Assembly: GCF_016775705.1 (NCBI RefSeq)
Contig: NZ_CP068760.1
Location: 2,728,001-2,792,000, forward strand
Direction of reading: 5' to 3'
Source: Chryseobacterium cucumeris
GTDB taxonomy: Bacteria; Bacteroidota; Bacteroidia; Flavobacteriales; Weeksellaceae
DNA length: 64,000 bases
Below, piece after piece: positions 35,202 through 44,065 of the stretch. The notes under the pieces were generated by a model. That model saw only the letters and a program-made list of their open reading frames with translations, was not told the DNA's origin and searched no databases. Every line of letters begins with the position of its first letter. Positions within the stretch are counted from its first letter, which is position 1. The position numbers and the translations under genes are program-made.

Positions 35202-35936
35202 ATGAATGATTTTATCAACGAACTACAATTAAAAATCGAAAGACTTGAAAACGAAATTAATTTCAAGAACGGACTGATTTCGATATTGTCTCATGACTCA
35301 AAAGAACTGTTTGGAACCTTTCTTTGGCTTATCGAAGAGCTGGAGCAAAAGACTATAAGTGAGGAAGATTTTTTTAAGTTATTGCCGCAGATAAAACGTG
35401 ATGCCCGGAAGAATCTGCAAACGATTCAGGACAGCATTACCTGGCTAAAAACACAATACGGGGAATTTAAGATTAAACCCGTTACAATCATGGTGATGGA
35501 CCTCTTTCACTATTTAGAAGAAAAATACACTGTTAAATTAAAAGAAAAAAACGTTAAATTTTATTTTAAAGGAGATCACAATGCATTTCTTACAAGCGAT
35601 CGCCTGTTGCTCGAATATGTTTTGGATAAAATTTTTAACAACGCGGTAAAATACTCCTTGCCGGGTCAGGATATTTATTTTCAGGCTGTTACAGAAGGTG
35701 ATCAGGTTGTACTTTCTGTAATTGATTCCGGAACCGGAATAAATGAAAAGTATTTATCGGGGATCTACAATTATGATAATCCCATATTTCTGGGAACTGC
35801 AGGCGAGAAAGGAGTTGGATTAAGTTTGAAAATTGTAAAAAAATTTATATCCTTGCTGCATGGAAACATCCAGATCATTTCCGCTAAAAATAAAGGTACT
35901 ACGGTTTCTCTTTTTTTACGTAAATTTATAGAATGA
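35202..35936 (+). CDS. Soluble sensor histidine kinase
   Basis: A 244-aa protein without membrane segments. A short coiled-coil head leads to the phospho-acceptor H31 in ILSHDSKELF; the ATPase part shows the N box (FNNAVKYS), G1 (VIDSGTGI) and G2 (GVGLSLKIV). Its stop overlaps the response-regulator start by 4 bp, so they are one operon. With no sensor domain it probably receives input through a partner protein. Its place just after the pilus operon makes pilus control a reasonable hypothesis. Confidence 0.88.
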   Translation: MNDFINELQLKIERLENEINFKNGLISILSHDSKELFGTFLWLIEELEQKTISEEDFFKLLPQIKRDARKNLQTIQDSITWLKTQYGEFKIKPVTIMVMDLFHYLEEKYTVKLKEKNVKFYFKGDHNAFLTSDRLLLEYVLDKIFNNAVKYSLPGQDIYFQAVTEGDQVVLSVIDSGTGINEKYLSGIYNYDNPIFLGTAGEKGVGLSLKIVKKFISLLHGNIQIISAKNKGTTVSLFLRKFIE

Positions 35937-36580
35937 TGGGTTCAAAAGTAAACATTCGCATTGTTGTAGCAGACGATCATGGTATCGTCCGGATGGGTTT
36001 GATACAAACAATCAAACGATTCAGACCCGATGCCATAATTTCAGAAGTAGAGGATTATAAATCACTGTACAAATTGATTCTGAAAGAAGAATTCGATCTG
36101 GCCATCATGGACGTTAATATGCCCAATGGCACTGTTCAGGAAGCAATAGATTACATAAAATTACATCAACCTGAATTAAAAATTCTAATATTTTCTTCAC
36201 AGGATGAAGAGCTGTATGGAATGCGTTATCTGAAAATGGGAGCTGGCGGCTATCTAAGTAAGCTAAGCTCCACTGAAGTCATTGAAACTGCTTTGGCGGC
36301 TATGCTCAGTAAAGGACGGTATGTCAGTGATAATATAAAGGAAGCTATTTTTTTAGAATCCTTAAATGGCACGACGAAAAAATCTCCCTTTGAAGCGCTC
36401 TCAGACCGCGAATTGCAAATTGCCAATAAGCTTGCGGAAGGTCTTCCCCTCAAAGAAATTTCTAATCAGCTGAATCTCCATTCATCGACGATCAGCACTT
36501 ACAAAAACAGGTTATTTGAAAAACTGAAAATACGATCCCTACCCGAATTGGTGGACATTCTCAGGCTGTATAATCAGTAA
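35933..36580 (+). CDS. NarL/FixJ-type response regulator
   Basis: This 215-aa protein has a receiver domain with the acidic pair in VVADDHG, phospho-acceptor Asp60 in LAIMDVNMP, a Ser/Lys switch region (FSSQDEE, LSKLSS), and a C-terminal LuxR HTH (LSDRELQIANKLAEGLPLKE, then NLHSSTISTYKNRLFEKL). It is the partner of the kinase upstream. A paralogue lies at 45323-45961. A candidate regulator of the inverted repeats upstream of the pilin genes (inference). Confidence 0.9.
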   Translation: MMGSKVNIRIVVADDHGIVRMGLIQTIKRFRPDAIISEVEDYKSLYKLILKEEFDLAIMDVNMPNGTVQEAIDYIKLHQPELKILIFSSQDEELYGMRYLKMGAGGYLSKLSSTEVIETALAAMLSKGRYVSDNIKEAIFLESLNGTTKKSPFEALSDRELQIANKLAEGLPLKEISNQLNLHSSTISTYKNRLFEKLKIRSLPELVDILRLYNQ

Positions 36581-36855
36581 AAATGCTATCACAGAAGCTT
36601 TAGACTAAATAGTTGCAGACGGGCCACTTTTTGCTCCGGTTCGTAAGTTTTGGAACCTTAGAAGACATCTCTAAGGTCTGTGCTTTGAGTCATATATCGG
36701 TATATCATATCATTCTGTCTTTCAGGTTGATTTTTAATATGCTGTTTCATTTTCTTCCCTTGTCCCTGTTAACACAATTAAATAATAATACAACAATGTT
36801 GCTGTTGCATTAAGAATAGTATATTTTATCTTATTTTCTGATATCCTGAATGATT

Positions 36856-37860
36856 TTAAAGAAGATCTTTTTCATTTACAATTTTTTCCGGCCAGGCAAA
36901 GCCTGCTCCTCCGTGCAGATATCTTTCCGTTTCGAGGTAAAAAGTATTCACTCCCTGTAGTCCCACTCCTGCATAATAAACGAATTGGTCTACGTGTTCC
37001 TGATATTCTCCAAACTCACGGTATTCGCTGTGTAAAGTCATGAAACCTGCCATTTCTTCGTTGTGAATACGAAAAGTTTCTGAACAGGCTTCTGCCAATG
37101 AAAGATTGTATTGTTGCTGTAAAACAAAAACGAGATTAAAAACCTCAGTTCCTTTCGCCATTTCTTTAGGCAGAGAATGAATATCGTTCTGCCATGCCAC
37201 AGTTAAGGTCATATGAGATATCATTTTCTGAAAAACAATGTGTTCAAATATATGTTCAGGTAAAACGAGACCTGACTCTATCTCACCAAAAATCAGATAC
37301 GGCCGCATAAGAACTGAATATTCGCGGATGGTTTTGAAAAGATGGAGTGATGGTGGCCGTTCAGCCTTCTTGTAAGGATATTCGAGCTCAATTCCATACC
37401 GGAACGATTGATAAAAATAATGTATGAAACGTTCTACCCATATCGCAGGCATTAATGCACGGAATTCGTCCCTTATTAATGCTATGTGTTGATAAAGTGC
37501 ATTTTCTTCGGGTTTTGGCTGCTCTCCTCTGAGAATTGCTGTACATCGATTCCTCATTTGTTCCATTTCCTTGGGAGATGAGTGTTCTACCTGATCGTCG
37601 AGCGCAACATATTGCAGCATGAATCTATTGCAAGGGATACTTTGCTCATAAGTGAGGTCTGGCCACATACGCGCAGTACACATATGTAACCTCATTTTCT
37701 TGTATTTTTCACGTTGTTTTTCTGTCAGGAAAGTATAGTCGTTATCAATCCATCCTTCCATATCTTTTCCCATTTGTTCAGCATGCGGGCTGATAAGGTC
37801 CGGCCATGGATAATAGCCGCGTGGTAGGTAATCTTTTGAATGATATTCTTCGGGTTTCAT
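36856..37860 (-). CDS. Class I terpene synthase 1
   Basis: A 334-aa protein with both metal-binding motifs of bacterial terpene cyclases: the acidic DDQVE at residues 88-92 and a canonical NSE triad NDIHSLPKE at 225-233, plus a late ERYLHG in place of the usual RY pair. It should bind Mg2+ and ionise a prenyl diphosphate, most often farnesyl diphosphate, to a cyclic terpene. The product cannot be predicted from sequence by eye. It follows a second synthase by 47 bp in the same operon. Confidence 0.88.
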   Translation of the reverse strand: MKPEEYHSKDYLPRGYYPWPDLISPHAEQMGKDMEGWIDNDYTFLTEKQREKYKKMRLHMCTARMWPDLTYEQSIPCNRFMLQYVALDDQVEHSSPKEMEQMRNRCTAILRGEQPKPEENALYQHIALIRDEFRALMPAIWVERFIHYFYQSFRYGIELEYPYKKAERPPSLHLFKTIREYSVLMRPYLIFGEIESGLVLPEHIFEHIVFQKMISHMTLTVAWQNDIHSLPKEMAKGTEVFNLVFVLQQQYNLSLAEACSETFRIHNEEMAGFMTLHSEYREFGEYQEHVDQFVYYAGVGLQGVNTFYLETERYLHGGAGFAWPEKIVNEKDLL

Positions 37861-37907
37861 TTTATTAAAGTTTAAGGTTGTTCTGGATTTACTTTTTTAC
37901 AGCTTGT

Positions 37908-38921
37908 TTATATCTGATTTAATTTGTTTTTCATCTCTTCTGCATCCGGAAATTCCATGGCATTATAACGGGCTAATTTGGTAGAAATATTTTTCCAGCC
38001 GCTTAATACCATACTCATATAATGCACCCAGTTGACTACGGCATCCTGCCATTCTCCAAAATCCGGAAGAGAAGCCTGTAAGGTGATAAACTCTTTCAGG
38101 TCTTCATTATGGAGACGCAGATCCTCCAGACAGGCTTCTTTCAAAGACATTTGGCGTTCGTGCTGTATCACTTTCACAATATTGTAATAAATACTCTCTG
38201 TGGCTTCATCTTTCATTACAGACTGTACTTCATTGAAAAACGTTACCAGATGGCACGCTAATGCCTGTAGACGACGAATAACCGGATGGGCATGAATTTC
38301 AGGAGGCAGAATGACTCCGGTTTCAACTTCTGTAAGCTGCAGAAAAGGATACAGGCATATAGAATCTTCTCTCAGGGCAATACACTCGGTGATTGTTGGG
38401 AATGTTTTATTTTTTTTATACTGCACCTCTGTTTTTAATCCATTAAAGTACCTGCTGATCATTTGTGTGAACCGGGAAATTGATTCCTGTGGAATGAACT
38501 GCTGCAGTTCCTGCCTTAATGAGCCCAGCATTGAACCTAAGGGAATTGGAGACTGTGCCGCACTGAGTTCACCATTCAGAATTGCAATTGATTGCAAATG
38601 CACATAATCGATGTCATCAGGTTCACTTTCCTCATATAGATCATCATTGTACAAAGTCCAGAGCATAAGCCTGCAAATAGGTTTAAATCGTTCGGCTGAT
38701 GCGGTAGGAAACCACTGCGCTGCAATGTGGGCCGTTTTTGTTTTTTTGTATTTCCTGCGGACATCAGGATTTTTTTCATAGAGCCAGAGATATTCTCCGT
38801 CGATCCATTGATGCTCTGTTATTTCCTGCAATTGATCTGCATAAGGATTTTTTAAAGTGGGAAACGGGTATCTGAACTTTCTGTGAAGCAGTTCAAGCGT
38901 GTTAAAATTTTCATTACTCAT
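37908..38921 (-). CDS. Class I terpene synthase 2 (altered NSE motif)
   Basis: A 337-aa paralogue of the downstream gene. The first acidic motif is NDDLYEE (residues 92-98). The second metal motif reads NEVQSVMKD (230-238), so the normal Asp after Asn is Glu and the last Glu is Asp: an NSD-type variant. The fold-length and helical pattern are intact, so it is probably active, perhaps with altered metal binding or product. It is the first gene of the operon, facing inverted repeats and a Crp-type regulator. Confidence 0.8.
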   Translation of the reverse strand: MSNENFNTLELLHRKFRYPFPTLKNPYADQLQEITEHQWIDGEYLWLYEKNPDVRRKYKKTKTAHIAAQWFPTASAERFKPICRLMLWTLYNDDLYEESEPDDIDYVHLQSIAILNGELSAAQSPIPLGSMLGSLRQELQQFIPQESISRFTQMISRYFNGLKTEVQYKKNKTFPTITECIALREDSICLYPFLQLTEVETGVILPPEIHAHPVIRRLQALACHLVTFFNEVQSVMKDEATESIYYNIVKVIQHERQMSLKEACLEDLRLHNEDLKEFITLQASLPDFGEWQDAVVNWVHYMSMVLSGWKNISTKLARYNAMEFPDAEEMKNKLNQI

Positions 38922-38953
38922 GATTATATGTTTTTAATGGTTTATTTTTTAGT

Positions 38954-38997
38954 TTATCATTTTTTAACTCAATAGAGGATATCATAAAAAATGATAA
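38954..38997. promoter_or_regulatory. 13-bp inverted repeat upstream of the terpene synthases
   Basis: TTATCATTTTTTA (38954-38966) is the exact reverse complement of TAAAAAATGATAA (38985-38997). It lies ~35 bp upstream of the synthase start and may be an operator. Confidence 0.5.
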
Positions 38998-39012
38998 GCT
39001 TTGCCCAAAAAA

Positions 39013-39041
39013 TGATATACAGTAAAACCAGCTGTATATCA
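39013..39041. promoter_or_regulatory. Second inverted repeat between terpene and Crp genes
   Basis: GATATACAG and CTGTATATC form a 9-bp inverted repeat around TAAAACCAG in the divergent region. This is the spacing of a dimeric regulator site. The rest of the 332-bp gap shows no gene. Confidence 0.45.
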
Positions 39042-39253
39042 AAAAGATACAATCATAAATAATGAAATGAAGTTACAAATTAATTATAATTAAACTGTAA
39101 TTTTATTTAAAAAATTACTGAGAGATCATTTAATTAGTGTGGGAATCAATTCCATTAGAGGTAAATAAACTGGTAACAGATCCTCTTGTTGGAAAGTAGC
39201 CAATTTCAGATGATAGTGGATTTTAACCCGGAAGTTTATATTTTTGTAATGCT

Positions 39254-39829
39254 ATGCACAATCAGCTGAACCAACTTATTTCAAAAAATGTAAAACTCTC
39301 AGATTCAGAAAGAGAGCTTTGTAATCGGTATTTCGAACCTGTATTGTATCCAAAAAACAGAATAATTGAGGAAGAAGAAAAAATACCAAAGTACCTGTAT
39401 TTTGTGGTTTCAGGTTTTGTGCGGCTGTTTCATTACAATGATAAAGGAGATGAGATAACCACACATATCAACTGTCCTCCTGGCTTCATTACATCATATA
39501 CCAACTTTGTCAATCAGAATAAATCTGAAGAAAATCTCGAGTGTATTACCGAATGTGAGCTTTTACGCATCACAAAAGCTGATCTCGACCTGCTTATCCA
39601 CCAGAGTCCTGCATTTAAGGATTTCAGTTTTTTGGTATTTCAGCAATCCTTGTCCTACAATGAAAAACGGGCAAGGGATGTTGCAACATTGACTGCTGAA
39701 AAGCGTTATTTAAAGTTGATAACAGAAAATCCTGAAATTCTGCACAATGTCCCGATGCAGTATATCGCTTCTTTTTTAGGGATGAATCCTAAAAGTTTGA
39801 GCCGTATCCGCAAGCAAATTATTAGGTAA
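39254..39829 (+). CDS. Crp/Fnr-family transcriptional regulator
   Basis: A 191-aa protein with a cyclic-nucleotide-binding-like beta roll (IIEEEEKIPKYLYFVVSGFV, then GDEITTHINCPPGFITSY) and a short C-terminal HTH (MQYIASFLGMNPKSLSRIRK). This is the common Bacteroidota Crp-like form that lacks the strict cAMP-binding residues. It is divergent from the terpene synthases and 64 bp upstream of a reductase gene, so it probably controls one or both. Confidence 0.88.
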   Translation: MHNQLNQLISKNVKLSDSERELCNRYFEPVLYPKNRIIEEEEKIPKYLYFVVSGFVRLFHYNDKGDEITTHINCPPGFITSYTNFVNQNKSEENLECITECELLRITKADLDLLIHQSPAFKDFSFLVFQQSLSYNEKRARDVATLTAEKRYLKLITENPEILHNVPMQYIASFLGMNPKSLSRIRKQIIR

Positions 39830-39893
39830 CATTTGTGAATTGATTTTGAATGGGCATGAGTGAAATTTGCATTATCATTTAAAATCAAAAGAT

Positions 39894-40904
39894 ATGACAC
39901 GCAAAAACTTAGTATTGGTATCAGGTGCGAACGGCCATCTGGGCAATAATCTGGTAAGATTACTTATAAAAGAAGGATTTCATGTTAGGGCCTCCGTTCG
40001 CAGCATCCAAAATAAAGAATGTTTCAAGGATCTGAACTGCGAAGTAGTTCAGGCTGACATTACGGACAAAGTTTCCTTTGTTAAGGCTCTTCAAGGGGTT
40101 CATACATTTTATGCTGTAGGTGCATCATTTAAATTGTGGGCTAAAGATCCAAAAAAGGAAATCTACGATGTCAATATGAACGGAACCCGAAATACGATTG
40201 AAGCTGCTGCTGAAGCGGGCGTGAAAAGAATCGTTTATGTAAGTTCCATTGCAGCTTTGGATTACACCCATCTTCCTGCTAAAGAAAGTAATGGGTATAA
40301 TCCTGACCGTCGCGATATGTATTATAATTCGAAAAACGATGGTGAGAAACTGGCTTTTCAACTCGCTGAAGAATTAGGAATAGAACTGGTGTCCGTAATG
40401 CCGGGAGCAATGATAGGTGGCGAAGCATTTCTTCCTTTGAATGTGTCCTATGGTGTACTGAAGTTAATTTTAAATAAACAAATACCAATGGATACCCAAA
40501 TAACCCTTAATTGGGTAGATGTAAAAGATGTTGCCGAAGGATGTTACCTTGCTGCTCGGAAAGGACGCTCAGGAGAACGATATATCTTAGCTAATGAAAA
40601 ATGTATGACTATTACCAACACTACCAGATTAGCTCAAAAGCTTTATCCTGAACTGAAAATCAAAGTGCCGGGTTCTGTTCCTAAATTTGTCCTCTATACC
40701 ATTGCCGGATTAATGGAACTTTCAGCCAAAATTAGTGGGAAACCTCCTGTATTAACTACAAAGGATATTGCAATGTTTTCAGGACTACAACAGAATTTTG
40801 ATATTTCCAAAGCCAGAAATGAATTGGGTTTTAATCCGAAAAATCCCGAACAGGCCGTAAGAGAAGCTTTGTCGTATCTGATGGAGCATAAAAATTTGCT
40901 GTGA
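39894..40904 (+). CDS. NAD(P)-dependent epimerase/dihydroflavonol-reductase-like protein
   Basis: An extended SDR of 336 aa from ATG 39894 (the frame is open to 39867). The nucleotide-binding motif is VSGANGHLGNN; VYVSSIAAL supplies the catalytic Ser region and YYNSKNDGEK the YxxxK pair. The family reduces or epimerises sugars, sterols and flavonoid-like ketones. Its position beside terpene synthases makes a terpenoid tailoring role possible, but the shared operon is with the Crp regulator, not the synthases. Confidence 0.82.
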   Translation: MTRKNLVLVSGANGHLGNNLVRLLIKEGFHVRASVRSIQNKECFKDLNCEVVQADITDKVSFVKALQGVHTFYAVGASFKLWAKDPKKEIYDVNMNGTRNTIEAAAEAGVKRIVYVSSIAALDYTHLPAKESNGYNPDRRDMYYNSKNDGEKLAFQLAEELGIELVSVMPGAMIGGEAFLPLNVSYGVLKLILNKQIPMDTQITLNWVDVKDVAEGCYLAARKGRSGERYILANEKCMTITNTTRLAQKLYPELKIKVPGSVPKFVLYTIAGLMELSAKISGKPPVLTTKDIAMFSGLQQNFDISKARNELGFNPKNPEQAVREALSYLMEHKNLL

Positions 40905-41760
40905 TCACCAGTTCCGATGACAGAAATTCAATCTATTTAAAAAAATGTTGGGAAAAGAGTAACTTGTATTGTTAACTTAGATGGAGGAGGTATTTTTTAA
41001 ATACTTTTCCATCTTTTATTTTTAATGTATTGTTAATGTGAATGTATTTTCTTCAAATTCAAGTTTTTTGGCCAAAATCGACCGTTTTGTAATGGTGAAA
41101 GTTCAATGCAATCCGGCTGCATGAAAAATGGTTAATCCTTAGTTTATTTTATATGATCAGCATCATAAGATAAATACTATTATTCTTCTACATTTGTAAT
41201 AATAAGATAAAAGAAAATAAGAAATAAGAACAGCAAACCTAAACTAAAATTATCATCAGTTGTTAGGAACTTATTTTCATCAAATGGCAGAAAAGGAGCA
41301 TATTATTACCTTTTGAAAGATGTATTCAACGACCGAAATAATAGATTATTGTTACCATTAAAAAACGATTATCACGGTTCTATGGCTAATAATATTGTTG
41401 TATTGCCAGTTAATGCATAACTGCATTATTCCCCTATGATTATGTCGAATATTCCCCACAGCGTTACAAAGGGAGATACTGTATTCCCAATATAACTATA
41501 CTGTAACGCTTACATGCGAATACCAATATTTTCTATACCTCAAACTTTACCTTATTGCTACCAGCCTTAATTCATATGGGTCGGGGAAAATAAATTAGAT
41601 AGCTATTCGGAGTTGAAAATTACGAAATAATGTTCAGCAACTATGATTTTTATTCCTTCAGAGATAAAAAATCAATCTGAGTTGTTTAAAACTTGCACTT
41701 AAAAGACTGCCTGTTTTATTGAGATATTCATTCGTAACTATAACCAAAAAATTGAATAAT
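40905..41760. other. 855-bp gap with recombinase end-fragment
   Basis: No gene is visible. On the minus strand at 41034-41094 the frame TKRSILAKKLEFEENTF matches the serine-recombinase tail at 20793-20996. GCGTTACA (41461-41468) and TGTAACGC (41512-41519) form a widely spaced inverted repeat. The remainder looks non-coding. Confidence 0.45.
41034..41094 (-). pseudogene. Second serine recombinase end-fragment
   Basis: About 20 codons encode SILAKKLEFEENTF, compared with SILAEKLEFEENAF at the 20.8-kb copy. No start, stop or catalytic part is left. Confidence 0.5.
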
Positions 41761-42357
41761 ATGATTATCGATGAAAATCTTTTGCTCGAAAACGGAGCAG
41801 TTTACGAAAATTATCCCGCAAAGGAAACTATTTATGAAATGGGAGGTATTCCCCATTATTATTTCCAGATTGTTACGGGAACAGTAGAATTAAATAATTA
41901 TCATGAAGATGGTAAGGAATTTACCCTGAACATTATTTTTGAAGGTCAAAGCTTCGGAGAGTCTCTGCTTTTTGGAGATAAGAATTACCCGATGAATGCC
42001 GTTGCCCGAACCGATTGCAAAATTATCAGATTACCAAAATCCAACTTTTTGAATATATTGAGTGAAAATATGGAGTTGGTTTTTACCATGTTTCGTTATC
42101 TTTCCGACCGGCTTTTTTATAAATATGTAATACTGTTTAGTAATTCAGCCACAGACCCGGTACCAAAAATAAAATCTTTACTGGATTATTACAAGGAAAA
42201 TTCATTAAAGCAAAAATCTTATCCTTATCAGGTCCCGCTTACCAGACAGCAGATTGCCAATTTAACGGGTTTACGTGTTGAAACCGTAATACGGACCATT
42301 AAAAAGATGGCTGCGGATAAACTTCTTAAACTTGATGGACGACGGATTTTGTACTGA
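41761..42357 (+). CDS. Crp/Fnr-family transcriptional regulator 2
   Basis: A 198-aa protein from ATG 41761; the frame is open from TTG 41719, but the ATG gives a normal start. It has a cNMP-binding-like roll (YYFQIVTGTVELNNYHEDGK, FGESLLFGDKNYPMNAVA) and a full winged HTH (LTRQQIANLTGLRVETVIRT, then IKKMAADKLLKLDGRRI). It is a closer match to classic Crp/Fnr than the 39.2-kb protein. It stands alone upstream of the Xre-pentapeptide gene, 177 bp apart. Confidence 0.88.
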   Translation: MIIDENLLLENGAVYENYPAKETIYEMGGIPHYYFQIVTGTVELNNYHEDGKEFTLNIIFEGQSFGESLLFGDKNYPMNAVARTDCKIIRLPKSNFLNILSENMELVFTMFRYLSDRLFYKYVILFSNSATDPVPKIKSLLDYYKENSLKQKSYPYQVPLTRQQIANLTGLRVETVIRTIKKMAADKLLKLDGRRILY

Positions 42358-42534
42358 TCATTTAGAACAGTATTCTCAGCAGTTATACTACAGATGTCCT
42401 ATATAACAACTACTGGTTGTTAAATACAACTATAAATAGCGGTAAAACAACTCAAAGTATTCATTAATATAAGATATCCGGGTGGTGCACTGATTATCTT
42501 TGTATCGTTAAATGAAATAAAAAACTTATCAATT

Positions 42535-43455
42535 ATGGATACGAAGATATTAGGCAATAAAATAGCGATGGCCCGAAAAGAAAAAAATATGTCTCAGGCC
42601 CAGCTTGCCCAGCTCATCTATATTAGTCCGCAAGCCGTTGGAAAATGGGAAAGGGGAGAATCTGTTCCGGATATCCTAACCATCAACCAGCTTGCTGATA
42701 TTTTAGATGTTGATCTCAACTATTTTTCAGAAAATTACCCATCTCAAAATGAAAGAGCAGGTCTTAAGAGTATTGGCCCAATAGAAAACTCAGCACCGTT
42801 TGATCAGGCTGATATACCAGAGCAGCTTAACACATTCAAAGGCAGCAATCTTTCACAAACAGACTTTGCAGGCGTTACTGCACATCATACCAAATTTGTA
42901 GCCAATTCACTGTCTGGATCGGATTTTTCCGGGGCTGATCTTACCGGAAGCCTATTCAAAACCAGCGATGTGCGTGATTCCAATTTTGAAGAAACGAACC
43001 TGACAGACTGCAGCTTCTCCACACTTGATCTGGCAGGGTCAGATTTTAATAAGGCTATTCTTATCCGGACAGAATTCAATAGAATTGGTCTGGGGAAAGT
43101 TAAATTTACTGATTTAACAATGAAAGATGTAAAACTGAGAATGATTGATCTTAAAGACACAGTGTTCCAGAAATGTACTTTTGATGGTGTACATTTTAAA
43201 TATTGTGATATACGGGAAATGTCTCTGGAGGATCTTACTTTCATTGGGGTAAGATTTGACAGGGTTTCATTGGAAGGCGTTACTTTTAAGGATTCAATAT
43301 TAAATAATGTATCTTTCATTCCTTCTTTTTCTCTCACCAATAAGTATTATCGTGCTATTAAAACGATCCACTTTGACAATGTAAAGATGGATAAACTAAC
43401 ATTTGCTTCCCTCAAAGGCCTGGGAGCTGATTTGTCTGAAGTCACCATTATTTAA
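42535..43455 (+). CDS. Xre HTH fused to pentapeptide repeats
   Basis: Residues 1-65 are a classic Xre/Cro HTH (KIAMARKEKNMSQAQLAQL, then SPQAVGKWERGESVPD). Residues ~100-300 are pentapeptide repeats (GSDFSGADLTGSLF, LAGSDFNKAIL, KVKFTDLTM) that form a right-handed four-sided helix. Pentapeptide helices often mimic DNA and inhibit gyrase; joined to a repressor-type HTH the unit may be a regulator with a protein-binding or DNA-mimic arm. It ends at an 18-bp-stem terminator. Confidence 0.82.
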   Translation: MDTKILGNKIAMARKEKNMSQAQLAQLIYISPQAVGKWERGESVPDILTINQLADILDVDLNYFSENYPSQNERAGLKSIGPIENSAPFDQADIPEQLNTFKGSNLSQTDFAGVTAHHTKFVANSLSGSDFSGADLTGSLFKTSDVRDSNFEETNLTDCSFSTLDLAGSDFNKAILIRTEFNRIGLGKVKFTDLTMKDVKLRMIDLKDTVFQKCTFDGVHFKYCDIREMSLEDLTFIGVRFDRVSLEGVTFKDSILNNVSFIPSFSLTNKYYRAIKTIHFDNVKMDKLTFASLKGLGADLSEVTII

Positions 43456-43474
43456 ATAATCCATTGCCATATTC

Positions 43475-43520
43475 AACAGAAAACAGGACATCTCATATTG
43501 ATGATGTCCTGTTTTCTGTT
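43475..43520 (+). terminator. Strong terminator after the Xre-pentapeptide gene
   Basis: AACAGAAAACAGGACATC (43475-43492) pairs perfectly with GATGTCCTGTTTTCTGTT (43503-43520), an 18-bp stem. Confidence 0.85.
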
Positions 43521-44065
43521 TTATTTTTGAAAGTTTCTGTGAGAAAACTATAATTTTATTTAAAAATTTTTTCACAGAGCATTGGTAGAAATATTCATTT
43601 AAATTCTGGAAATGTAATTTTTAAACTACAGAAACAAGATATAATATTACAAGACCGGCAATTTGTTTTTACATGGAGCAAATAAATTTTTCAGCTCTCG
43701 TGTATTAAATTTGTACCATCATTAAAATAAAGTAGTTCAATCCTTAAAAAATAAAAGAATTATTTAAGTCAGTAATGATGAAATACAAATGAAAGAACAA
43801 TAAAAATATATTTAAACTCTCTAAAGTACTCCCCAAAAGCTATATGTAGAACAATACATTTATCTCAGGTTGTAAAGGCTCTATAAAATTTTTATTCTTT
43901 TTGTTTATCCTTAAGCAAAAAGCCGTTTTTTTCTATTCCAATTTTAAGTAAAGTGATATTTTTTTTATTTGTGCTATGAATGCACAAGTTGATATAAGAT
44001 CATATTTACTTGCTGGCCTCATATCTATTCACTTCAAAAAAAGTTTAAACACTAATATAAAAGCA
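43521..44065. other. 545-bp intergenic region
   Basis: No gene is seen. TAAATTTG at 43706-43713 is an exact -7 box and would give a ~350-nt leader for the next gene. The frame of that gene is open to 43976, but without a signal-peptide-compatible start there. Confidence 0.4.

Noticed and set aside
36581..36855. Possible regulatory RNA after the response regulator
   Set aside because: No stable hairpin, promoter box or conserved pattern could be seen in this 275-bp gap.
42885..43340. 151-aa minus-strand frame in the Xre-pentapeptide gene
   Set aside because: Repetitive pentapeptide coding often leaves the opposite strand open; the Ser/Arg-rich product has no support.
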